Assembly: GCA_964357385.1 (NCBI GenBank)
Contig: CAYHKW010000005.1
Span: 1-26,566, forward strand
Length of the DNA stretch: 26,566 bases
From: JAHFJA01 sp964357385
GTDB lineage: Bacteria > Patescibacteriota > Patescibacteriia > JACQRZ01
Reading direction: 5' to 3'
Of this stretch, positions 5,769 to 12,635 are shown piece after piece (within the stretch, counting starts at the first letter, position 1; each line of letters begins with the position of its first letter). A model generated the notes under the pieces. It worked only from the letters and a program-made list of their open reading frames with translations. It did not search any database and was not told the DNA's origin. The position numbers and the translations under genes are program-made.

Positions 5769-8678
5769 ATGAATGAAATACCTTCAATGGAAGAACGAAT
5801 ACTAGCCTTCTGGGAAGAAGAACAGATATTCCAAAAAAGTCTTGAACAGCGAAGCAGTGCCCCTGTATTCGTTTTTTATGATGGTCCTCCTTTTGCAACA
5901 GGGCTACCTCATTATGGTCATATTGTGGCAAGTTGTTTAAAAGATGTTGTTCCTCGCTTTAAAACAATGCAAGGATATTATGTTCCTCGTCGATGGGGTT
6001 GGGATTGCCATGGTTTACCGATTGAAAACAATGTCGAAAAAGAACTGGGATTCCAATCAAAGAAAGATATCGTCGCATACGGTGTCGACAAGTTTAATGA
6101 ACAATGCCGTTCAAAAGTATTGGCCTACGCAAATGATTGGAAAACCTATATTCGACGCCTTGGTCGCTGGGTTGATATGGAGCATGACTACAAAACCATG
6201 GATCTTGGATTTATGGAATCCGTTTGGTGGGTGTTCAAGCAATTATGGGACAAAGGACTTGTGTATGAAGGATACAAGACAATGCATATTTGCCCACGGT
6301 GCGAGACGACATTATCTCATTCAGAAGTTACTGAAGGGTATAAGACAATAAAAGATATCTCAGTGATTGCAAAATTTACTCTTACTGATACTCCTGATAC
6401 CCATATCCTTGCATGGACTACAACACCATGGACATTGCCCGGCAATGTTGCTTTGGCGATAAATCCAGACATTAGTTATAGCGTTGTCCAGTGGGAAGGA
6501 GATAAATATATTCTTGCTTCTTCTCTTGTTGAAAAGGTGTTTGCAAGCAAAGAGTACGTTGTGCTGCAGCATAGTATTGATATCCAGTCATATATAGGAA
6601 AGACATATGTACCGCTCTTTCCATTTTTCCAAGATAAGAACCTCAAAAATAGCGAGCAGCTCTATACAATACAGCCTGCTTCATTTGTGACGGACACTGA
6701 CGGTACGGGTGTTGTGCATATTGCCCCCGCGTTTGGTGAAGATGACTATCGTCTGGGACAAGAAAAGAATTTGCCTTTTATTCAGCATGTTGGGATGGAT
6801 GGTCGTTTTACCGTAGAGGTGATTGATTGGGCAGGGCAACTCGTTAAGTCTAAGGAAGATCATCAAGCGACTGATGTTGAGATTGTAAAATATTTAGCAA
6901 ACAAACAGCGCTTGTTTTCCAAAGAAAAATACGAACACTCCTATCCTCATTGCTGGCGTTGTGATACACCGTTATTAAATTACGCAAAGTCATCATGGTT
7001 TGTGAAAGTGACTCAAGTAAAAGATAGGCTGCTTGAGAATAATAATCAGACGTACTGGTTTCCTACGCACCTAAAAGAGGGTCGTGCGGGACAATGGCTT
7101 GAGGGTGCGCGTGATTGGGCAATTTCTCGAGAGCGGTTTTGGGCATCAGTCATGCCAGTCTGGAAATGTGAAAAGTGCGACACCGTAACAGTGATTGGCT
7201 CACTGGCAGAACTCAAAGAATATTCAGGACAAGAAGTCACTGATCTCCACAAGCATATTGTTGATCGTATTACGTTTGCCTGTTCTTGTGGTGGTACTAT
7301 GTCTCGCATTCCTGAAGTCTTAGACACATGGTTTGATTCAGGGTCTATGCCCTTTGCCCAGAATCATTATCTGGGAACACCGCTTGAGAATTTTGACCCT
7401 CAAGGGGGAGTGAATTTCCCTGCTGATTTTATTGCTGAAGGGGTCGATCAGACTCGCTGTTGGTTTTATTACCTTAATGTCATCTCAAGTGCATTTGCCG
7501 GAAAACAAGCGTTTAAAAATGTATTGGTAAATGGTATCGTGCTGGCTGAAGATGGACAAAAAATGAGTAAACGGTTACAGAATTATCCTGATCCAATGAC
7601 AGTGATGAATGCCTATGGTGCTGATGCGCTCCGGTTTTATCTTATGTCTTCGCCCATTGTGAAAGGAGAAGATTTACATTTCTCTGAAAAAGATGTGCGG
7701 GAGGTATATAACAAAGTGGTGAATACATTTTGGAATGTCTTTACCTTTTACTCAATGTATTTTCCAACACCGGAACAGTTTGAAGGATTTGATATGAATA
7801 CGTTGAAAGATCCTCTCGATGCCTGGGCTCTTTCAAGGCTCGAACTCACCACACAAGAAGTGACTGAGAAATTGGAAAGCTATGATCTTGCAAGTGCCGC
7901 TAGGGTGTTATCGGAATATATTACTGAATTGTCCCAATGGTATGTACGTCGCATACGTGATCGTATTAAAGATGAGTCTTCAGAAGGCCGCATCCAAGCA
8001 GGGGCAACACTCTTTTTTATCTTGCGTGAGACGACAAAATTGTTGGCACCGCTCTGCCCATTTATTTCTGATGAAATATATCGCGGACTTGGCCCTTGGA
8101 ATGAGAAATACCAGTCCGTACACTTGGAATCATGGCCTATATTTATTCCTGAATTCGTACATAGAGAGGGGATCGAACAAATGGATACGGTACGTATGTT
8201 GATTGAGCGTGCGCTGTCAGTTCGTTCAAAAGCGGGCATCAAAGTACGACAACCACTTTCCATACTGTCTATTACTAAAACCTCACTTGATCCCGCTTTG
8301 TACTACCTGCTGTGTGAAGAGGTGAATGTAAAAGAGGTGGTGTGCGAGAAAGAACTTCGAAATGGACCAAACTGGATAGTTGACGATGAAATGCTTGTAT
8401 CAATCGATATCGCCATAACTTTAGAGCTTCGAGAAGAAGGATTACTTCGCGATATCGTTCGTCAGATCAATGCATTGCGTAAAGAAAAAGGGCTCACGAT
8501 TGCTGATCGGGTTACAATTACGATTCACGCTGACACCGAAATTGCAGACCTCATTGTGCGCTACAATGACACATTGGCAAATCAAGTGCTGGCGACTTCG
8601 GTAACGGTGGGGGAAATGAATGACAGCATGACACCAATAAAACTTGAGAATTATAATATTCACGTTTCACTTGAGTAA
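5769..8678 (+). CDS. ileS: Isoleucyl-tRNA synthetase, type 2 (eukaryote-like)
   Basis: Charges tRNA-Ile with isoleucine in the cytoplasm. It is 969 residues long, typical for class I IleS. The HIGH motif is HYGH (48-51) in the context GPPFATGLPHYGH, which is the form of eukaryotic and type 2 bacterial enzymes; E. coli has GPPYANGSIHIGH. The KMSKS motif is KMSKR (598-602). The CP1 editing domain is intact, with the Thr-rich WTTTPWTLPGN segment and GTGVVHIAPAFGEDDY. Cys pairs at 175/178, 395/398, 467/470 and 505/507 can form zinc knuckles; the last two pairs flank an insert just before the DTWFDSG segment. The C-terminal anticodon-binding region is complete. Type 2 IleS enzymes as a class tolerate mupirocin. 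It is first in an operon, five bases before ruvA. No frame damage is seen. Confidence 0.97.
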   Translation: MNEIPSMEERILAFWEEEQIFQKSLEQRSSAPVFVFYDGPPFATGLPHYGHIVASCLKDVVPRFKTMQGYYVPRRWGWDCHGLPIENNVEKELGFQSKKDIVAYGVDKFNEQCRSKVLAYANDWKTYIRRLGRWVDMEHDYKTMDLGFMESVWWVFKQLWDKGLVYEGYKTMHICPRCETTLSHSEVTEGYKTIKDISVIAKFTLTDTPDTHILAWTTTPWTLPGNVALAINPDISYSVVQWEGDKYILASSLVEKVFASKEYVVLQHSIDIQSYIGKTYVPLFPFFQDKNLKNSEQLYTIQPASFVTDTDGTGVVHIAPAFGEDDYRLGQEKNLPFIQHVGMDGRFTVEVIDWAGQLVKSKEDHQATDVEIVKYLANKQRLFSKEKYEHSYPHCWRCDTPLLNYAKSSWFVKVTQVKDRLLENNNQTYWFPTHLKEGRAGQWLEGARDWAISRERFWASVMPVWKCEKCDTVTVIGSLAELKEYSGQEVTDLHKHIVDRITFACSCGGTMSRIPEVLDTWFDSGSMPFAQNHYLGTPLENFDPQGGVNFPADFIAEGVDQTRCWFYYLNVISSAFAGKQAFKNVLVNGIVLAEDGQKMSKRLQNYPDPMTVMNAYGADALRFYLMSSPIVKGEDLHFSEKDVREVYNKVVNTFWNVFTFYSMYFPTPEQFEGFDMNTLKDPLDAWALSRLELTTQEVTEKLESYDLASAARVLSEYITELSQWYVRRIRDRIKDESSEGRIQAGATLFFILRETTKLLAPLCPFISDEIYRGLGPWNEKYQSVHLESWPIFIPEFVHREGIEQMDTVRMLIERALSVRSKAGIKVRQPLSILSITKTSLDPALYYLLCEEVNVKEVVCEKELRNGPNWIVDDEMLVSIDIAITLELREEGLLRDIVRQINALRKEKGLTIADRVTITIHADTEIADLIVRYNDTLANQVLATSVTVGEMNDSMTPIKLENYNIHVSLE

Positions 8679-8683
8679 TTAGT

Positions 8684-9265
8684 ATGATTGGATATCTCAA
8701 CGGCACTGTGTATTCCATAACACCCCCTACGCTCTTACTCGAAGTTCACGGTGTGGGGTACATAGTATATACCCCAGGCTCTGCAATTCAACACATAACA
8801 CCAGGTGAGCCGCTACAGCTTTTTATCCATGATCATATTCGGGAAGACAGTCGGGAACTCTATGGTTTTTTAACACCAGAAGATCTTGAGTTGTTTACTC
8901 ATCTCATTTCCGTAAGTGGAATTGGGCCAAAAACCGGTGTTGCGGCACTCAATATTGCTTCGTCATCTCATCTTCGTAGCGCCATCATACATGGCGATGC
9001 AAGTTTGTTGCAGCGTGTGCCGGGGATTGGCCAAAAAACAGCACAACGGGTGGTGCTTGAACTGAAAGAACGCCTTGCAAAAGAATATGGAGAACAGATG
9101 GGTGTCGATCACTCCTATCGTGATGATGCAGACGTGATTGATGCGCTTGTTGGGCTTGGGTATGCTATCCATAATGTCCAAACAGTCATCAGTGAAATGT
9201 CTCCCGAAATAATCGGCATGCAAAATAGGCTCAAGACTGCTCTTCAATTATTAAGTAAATTATAG
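8684..9265 (+). CDS. ruvA: Holliday junction DNA helicase subunit RuvA
   Basis: A 193-residue protein of normal length. Domain I is an OB fold (1-62, starting MIGYLNGTV and including VHGVGY). Domain II holds two helix-hairpin-helix motifs: VSGIGPKTG (77-85) and VPGIGQKTA (112-120), which contact the junction. Domain III (about 147-193) ends in the small helical bundle that binds RuvB (DALVGLGY and the helices after it). RuvA tetramers hold the four-way junction while RuvB drives branch migration. Neither ruvB nor ruvC is in the window. ATG 8684 follows ileS by five bases, without a Shine-Dalgarno site, so translation is probably coupled. Confidence 0.97.
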   Translation: MIGYLNGTVYSITPPTLLLEVHGVGYIVYTPGSAIQHITPGEPLQLFIHDHIREDSRELYGFLTPEDLELFTHLISVSGIGPKTGVAALNIASSSHLRSAIIHGDASLLQRVPGIGQKTAQRVVLELKERLAKEYGEQMGVDHSYRDDADVIDALVGLGYAIHNVQTVISEMSPEIIGMQNRLKTALQLLSKL

Positions 9266-9268
9266 GTC

Positions 9269-10228
9269 ATGGAATTTTCGGGAACCCCACAAGAATGGAA
9301 TGAGTATATAGCACGACAGCCTCATGCTCAGTTTTTACAATCCTATGAATGGGGTGAATTTCAAAAAAAAATTGGTCGGCAGGTTTGGTATCTTGATAGG
9401 GAAAACACAATAGATCCTGCACACTGCCTCGCCATAGCGTACCCGCTCAAAGGCAATATGTTTTATATTATGTGTCCTCGTGGCCCCATTGGATCAAATG
9501 ATGCATGGTTTGAATTATTCGTTGAATGGTCTAAAAAACAAGGCGCATTATTTAGCAGAGTCGAGCCTTCTACAATCCCCACTACAGCAACATCACTTCA
9601 TGTGCGTGATGTTAATCCTGCAACAGAACGTTTTCTTGATCTCACCAAAACAGAAACTGAATTATTAGCAGCAATGCATTCAAAAACACGATACAACATC
9701 AATCTTTCTCAAAAGAAAGAGATCGTGGTAGTGCAAAAAAAATATAATGAAATCAGCGATACAGATATTGAGCAGTGGTGGGCATTAACCCAGCAGACTG
9801 CCACCCGTAATCGAATATCAGTACATCCGAAAACGTATTACAAAACACTGCTCACTACATTTCCGTATGTTACCCTCTACGAATCTCGATGGAATGGCAC
9901 TATTGTGGCAATGACGGCAATGGTGGGGTTTGGAGATACAATGTATTATCTCTATGGTGCAAGTAGTCAAGAACATAAAGAAGTTATGGCACCATATTTG
10001 CTGCATTGGCAGGCCATCATTGATGCAAAAAATAGCGGATACCGATATTATAATTTTGGAGGCATTGCACCAGATGATAGTCCATCCCATCCGCTTGTAG
10101 GAGTAACACGATTCAAGAAAGGATTTGGTGGAGAGATTATTACCTACCCAGGAACATTTGATATACCGAATAAAAAAATGCACTATAACCTCTATACTTT
10201 TTTACGCAACATAAAACGATCCATATGA
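9269..10228 (+). CDS. FemAB/FemX-family aminoacyl-tRNA-dependent transferase
   Basis: A 319-residue cytoplasmic enzyme of the FemABX family (double GNAT fold). Recognisable segments are FLQSYEWGEFQKKIG near the N-terminus, a CPRGPIG strand, TRYNINLSQKKEI in the middle and the C-terminal signature YYLYGASSQEHKEVMAPYLL, then YRYYNFGGI and RFKKGFGG. Family members move an amino acid from aminoacyl-tRNA onto the side chain of the third stem-peptide residue of lipid II or a precursor, building the interpeptide bridge. Which amino acid is used cannot be read from the sequence. The FemA coiled-coil insertion is absent, as in FemX-like forms. It starts three bases after ruvA, overlaps the next gene by four bases (ATGA) and shares an operon with a murE-like ligase, which supports a wall role. 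Confidence 0.88.
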   Translation: MEFSGTPQEWNEYIARQPHAQFLQSYEWGEFQKKIGRQVWYLDRENTIDPAHCLAIAYPLKGNMFYIMCPRGPIGSNDAWFELFVEWSKKQGALFSRVEPSTIPTTATSLHVRDVNPATERFLDLTKTETELLAAMHSKTRYNINLSQKKEIVVVQKKYNEISDTDIEQWWALTQQTATRNRISVHPKTYYKTLLTTFPYVTLYESRWNGTIVAMTAMVGFGDTMYYLYGASSQEHKEVMAPYLLHWQAIIDAKNSGYRYYNFGGIAPDDSPSHPLVGVTRFKKGFGGEIITYPGTFDIPNKKMHYNLYTFLRNIKRSI

Positions 10229-10776
10229 TGCAGGAGCTTCACGAACTTATTTCTGACTACTCAGTGATTTTTCTTGACCTTGAAACAAACGGCCTTGCAG
10301 TAAATACTGACGTACTAGAAATAGGCGCGTTAAAATTTGCGCCTGGTGAATTGCTCTCCCGAGAAGAACCGGTCGGGATACCCTTTCATCGATATGTCTA
10401 TTTTGATGGCGAGCCTGATAGGGGAGCGTTTGGGGTAAATAATCTCAACCCTGAAATCTTACGTGACGAGGGTGTTCCGATTCGAGATGTGTTGAGTGAT
10501 CTCAATTCATTCCTGGAAGAAGGGATAGTTGGCGGCCAAAATGTGAAAGCGTTTGATTTACCAATTTTGCATTATCAAGCAGCTCGTCATAGCATGCCGC
10601 TGGAATACGCCCATATTCTTGATACAAAAATCATCGCAAGAAAAGTATTATTTTTGCCAAGCTATAGTTTGAGTGCAATGTCTTCACATTTTAATATTGC
10701 CCATCGTCCTACTCATCGTGCTCTCGATGATGTGAAGGCCACGGTGCAGGTGTTTCGTAAGCTCATTGGCATATGA
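10225..10776 (+). CDS. DEDDh 3'-5' exonuclease (DnaQ/RNase T superfamily)
   Basis: A 183-residue stand-alone exonuclease domain. The DEDDh residues are visible: Asp18 and Glu20 in FLDLETNG, Asp111 in NVKAFDLPIL, His164 and Asp169 in HRALDD. It is similar in size to DNA polymerase III epsilon proofreading domains, but no polymerase-binding tail is evident, so it may be a repair or RNA exonuclease. Two consecutive ATG codons (10225, 10228) are possible starts; the first overlaps the upstream stop as ATGA. The end overlaps the murE-like start by the same ATGA arrangement, so all three genes are probably translationally coupled. Fold and activity type are secure; the substrate is not. Confidence 0.9.
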   Translation: MMQELHELISDYSVIFLDLETNGLAVNTDVLEIGALKFAPGELLSREEPVGIPFHRYVYFDGEPDRGAFGVNNLNPEILRDEGVPIRDVLSDLNSFLEEGIVGGQNVKAFDLPILHYQAARHSMPLEYAHILDTKIIARKVLFLPSYSLSAMSSHFNIAHRPTHRALDDVKATVQVFRKLIGI

Positions 10777-12122
10777 TCCATACTATAAAAAGAATTAACC
10801 AAGCTATTACTCCAAAACCTCTTTTTTGGCTGTACCATACCGCCCTCACACTTTTGGCGGCGTGGCGATATGGGTTTCCTGCTCGAAAAATGGTGGTGAT
10901 CGGGGTGACAGGTACAAATGGCAAAAGTACGACCTGTATTCTTATCGCGGATCTTTTGAAGTCTGCAGGTTTGAATGTAGGTCTGGCAAGTAGTGTGATG
11001 TTTCGAGTGGGGGACCGGGAGTGGCTGAATAAGTCAAAAATGACCATGCTCGGTCGGACACAACTACAGTCCTTGCTCGCGGATATGGCAAAAGCAGGCT
11101 GTACTTATGCGGTGGTTGAGGTTTCATCTCAAGGTCTCGTCCAAAATAGATTGGCAGGTATTGATGTTGATATGGCGGTATTCACAAATCTTACTCCCGA
11201 GCACCTAGAGTCGCATGGTGGTTTTGAGAATTACAAAAAAGCCAAGGCGAGGCTGTTTTCTTCACTTTCTCGTTCATACCGTAAAACGATTTCTAGCCAT
11301 GAGGTCCCTAAAATCATCATTGCCAATACCGATGACGAGCATGCGTCTTATTACATGGGATTTAAGGCCGATAGAAAGGTCGGATTTGGTGTGAACACAT
11401 TAGTGAACCACCCTATTAATAATCTTCATATAATAAAAAATATAGGACTCAGTGAAAAAGGATCTTCATTTGATCTGGATCAATATCATATACAGTCCGG
11501 TCTTGAAGGCCTCTTTAATGTATATAATGCGGCAGCTGCGTATGCGGTCATACAAGAACTTGGATTTCCTGTTGAATCCCTAGGTAATGCATTGCAGTCT
11601 GTTCACGGCCTCCCGGGTCGTATGGAGTGGATTGAGGGGGGGCAGGATTATCGTGTCTTGGTTGACTATGCCCCTGAACCAGCATCGCTGCAGGCACTCT
11701 ATGATTACCTAGGAAAGGCATATAAGACATCAAAGGGAAGAAGAATCATCCATGTACTAGGTTCTGCAGGTGGGGGCAGGGACGTGGCGCGTAGGGAAGT
11801 GCTTGGCCGCATGGCAGCGCAATATGGGGATATTGTAATTATTACGAACGAAGACCCTTACGACGAAGACCCGCAGGCAATTATTACTCAAGTTGCGGCA
11901 GGGGCTATTAATGGGCGCAAGAAGGAAGGTGAGGATCTTTTTATGATACAGGACCGAAAAAAGGCTATATTTACGGCTTGTGCTATGGCTAAAACAGGAG
12001 ACATAGTGCTTTTAACAGGGAAGGGTGCTGAACAAGCCATTATGGGCCCAAACGGTACTAAACAGGTGTGGGATGAGCGGGATATTGCCGGCCAAGCGAT
12101 CAGGGAAACACTAAAACATTGA
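10773..12122 (+). CDS. murE: MurE-like Mur ligase lacking the usual N-terminal domain
   Basis: A 449-residue ATP-dependent ligase that most resembles MurE, which adds the third amino acid to UDP-MurNAc-dipeptide. Motifs: P-loop GVTGTNGKST (44-53, Lys51), EVSSQG (116-121), TNLTPEHLESHGG (138-150), the carbamylated-Lys region KKAKARLF (Lys158), a VDYAPEP segment, SAGGGRD and GKGAEQ. Two features are unusual. The P-loop starts at 44, not near 110 as in E. coli MurE, so the UDP-sugar-binding domain is missing and is replaced by about 40 residues with an amphipathic start. The substrate loop reads EDPY (360-363) where DAP-type enzymes have DNPR. MurT-like or other Mur ligases are possible but match the HLE...HGG and DP-x-x-E-D-P segments less well. 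It is last in the operon; no terminator was found after it. Confidence 0.82.
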   Translation: MIHTIKRINQAITPKPLFWLYHTALTLLAAWRYGFPARKMVVIGVTGTNGKSTTCILIADLLKSAGLNVGLASSVMFRVGDREWLNKSKMTMLGRTQLQSLLADMAKAGCTYAVVEVSSQGLVQNRLAGIDVDMAVFTNLTPEHLESHGGFENYKKAKARLFSSLSRSYRKTISSHEVPKIIIANTDDEHASYYMGFKADRKVGFGVNTLVNHPINNLHIIKNIGLSEKGSSFDLDQYHIQSGLEGLFNVYNAAAAYAVIQELGFPVESLGNALQSVHGLPGRMEWIEGGQDYRVLVDYAPEPASLQALYDYLGKAYKTSKGRRIIHVLGSAGGGRDVARREVLGRMAAQYGDIVIITNEDPYDEDPQAIITQVAAGAINGRKKEGEDLFMIQDRKKAIFTACAMAKTGDIVLLTGKGAEQAIMGPNGTKQVWDERDIAGQAIRETLKH

Positions 12123-12306
12123 TACAATAAGGATATTTAAGCTGTGGATAACATGTGCACTAAGGGGGTGTTACTGTTGATACATTTTCGTGTGCAGTGT
12201 CCCTCTGTCAAGGTAGTTTCAGACGATTGAATGATCTAAAAAGCTTTATATTATAATACATTTCTACTTCTTTTGATCAAAATACAGGGGTATGATCGTT
12301 TTCCTC
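12123..12306. other. Intergenic DNA upstream of the rpoB promoter
   Basis: First part of the 513-base gap before rpoB. I see no gene and no terminator for the murE-like transcript. It holds one perfect DnaA-box 9-mer (TGTGGATAA, 12143-12151) and, further on, a TATAAT (12252-12257) with TTGAAT 19 bases upstream, which could be a weak distal promoter for the rpoB leader. The 12240-12290 stretch is AT-rich. Confidence 0.5.
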
Positions 12307-12334
12307 TTGACTTTCCGTAAAATTCTGGTAGTAT
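12307..12334 (+). promoter_or_regulatory. Main rpoBC promoter candidate
   Basis: TTGACT (12307-12312), a 16-base spacer, then TAGTAT (12329-12334) preceded by TGG, an extended -10. It is the best-matching promoter in the gap. It would start RNA near 12341, about 295 bases before the rpoB ATG, leaving a long leader. Confidence 0.6.
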
Positions 12335-12378
12335 TGGGTATACACACCGCTTCTTGTTGTGATAAAAAGGAAGCACAC

Positions 12379-12408
12379 ATGGGATTTTCACGTTTGGCAC
12401 AAATATAG
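12379..12408 (+). CDS. Possible nine-codon leader peptide upstream of rpoB
   Basis: An ATG with stop TAG encodes MGFSRLAQI. It is preceded by AAGGAAG (12367-12373), the only well-placed Shine-Dalgarno-like site I found in the window; the annotated genes have none. The stop codon is four bases before a hairpin and sixteen before the terminator stem, the spacing expected of an attenuation leader. A 30-base frame can occur by chance, so this is tentative. Confidence 0.25.
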   Translation: MGFSRLAQI

Positions 12409-12412
12409 TACT

Positions 12413-12452
12413 AGGACTAAGTCCTCACCTTTGATTTTGGTGAGCATTTTTT
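12413..12452 (+). terminator. Hairpin pair with intrinsic terminator in the rpoB leader (attenuator candidate)
   Basis: Hairpin A: AGGACT (12413-12418) with AGTCCT (12420-12425). Hairpin B: CTCACC (12424-12429) with GGTGAG (12439-12444), followed by CATTTTTT (12445-12452), a normal intrinsic terminator. A and B share bases 12424-12425, so they compete slightly. Because the promoter is upstream and rpoB downstream, some transcripts would stop here unless the structure is regulated or read through. Confidence 0.7.
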
Positions 12453-12468
12453 GTTCTTACATAGCTTT

Positions 12469-12474
12469 TATAAT
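12469..12474 (+). promoter_or_regulatory. Possible second rpoB promoter (-10 only)
   Basis: A perfect TATAAT just after the leader terminator. The sequence 16-17 bases upstream is the terminator T-run, which is a poor -35. If used, it would give an rpoB transcript that bypasses the terminator, with a leader of about 155 bases. Nothing else is recognised in 12475-12635, apart from an AGAGAGGAG run at 12502-12510 far from any real start. Confidence 0.3.
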
Positions 12475-12635
12475 GGCAGCCGTATGATAATGGTACGCAA
12501 AAGAGAGGAGTGATTTCCTTTTGCCCTGTTGTCTGGTATGGGCGCACCCTTTTTAACTCTCCATGCTCGCGCTTTTAGCCGTTTTCCTTCTAAGAAAGGT
12601 AACGACCGGTGCAGGCTAAGTTGTATCCCCACTAT

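Noticed and set aside
12143..12151. Perfect DnaA-box 9-mer as a sign of a replication origin
   Set aside because: It is the only copy I noticed, no cluster or dnaA gene is nearby, and single hits are expected by chance at this scale.
12609..12635. GTG start for rpoB
   Set aside because: The nine extra residues do not resemble RpoB; ATG 12636 matches the usual N-terminus.
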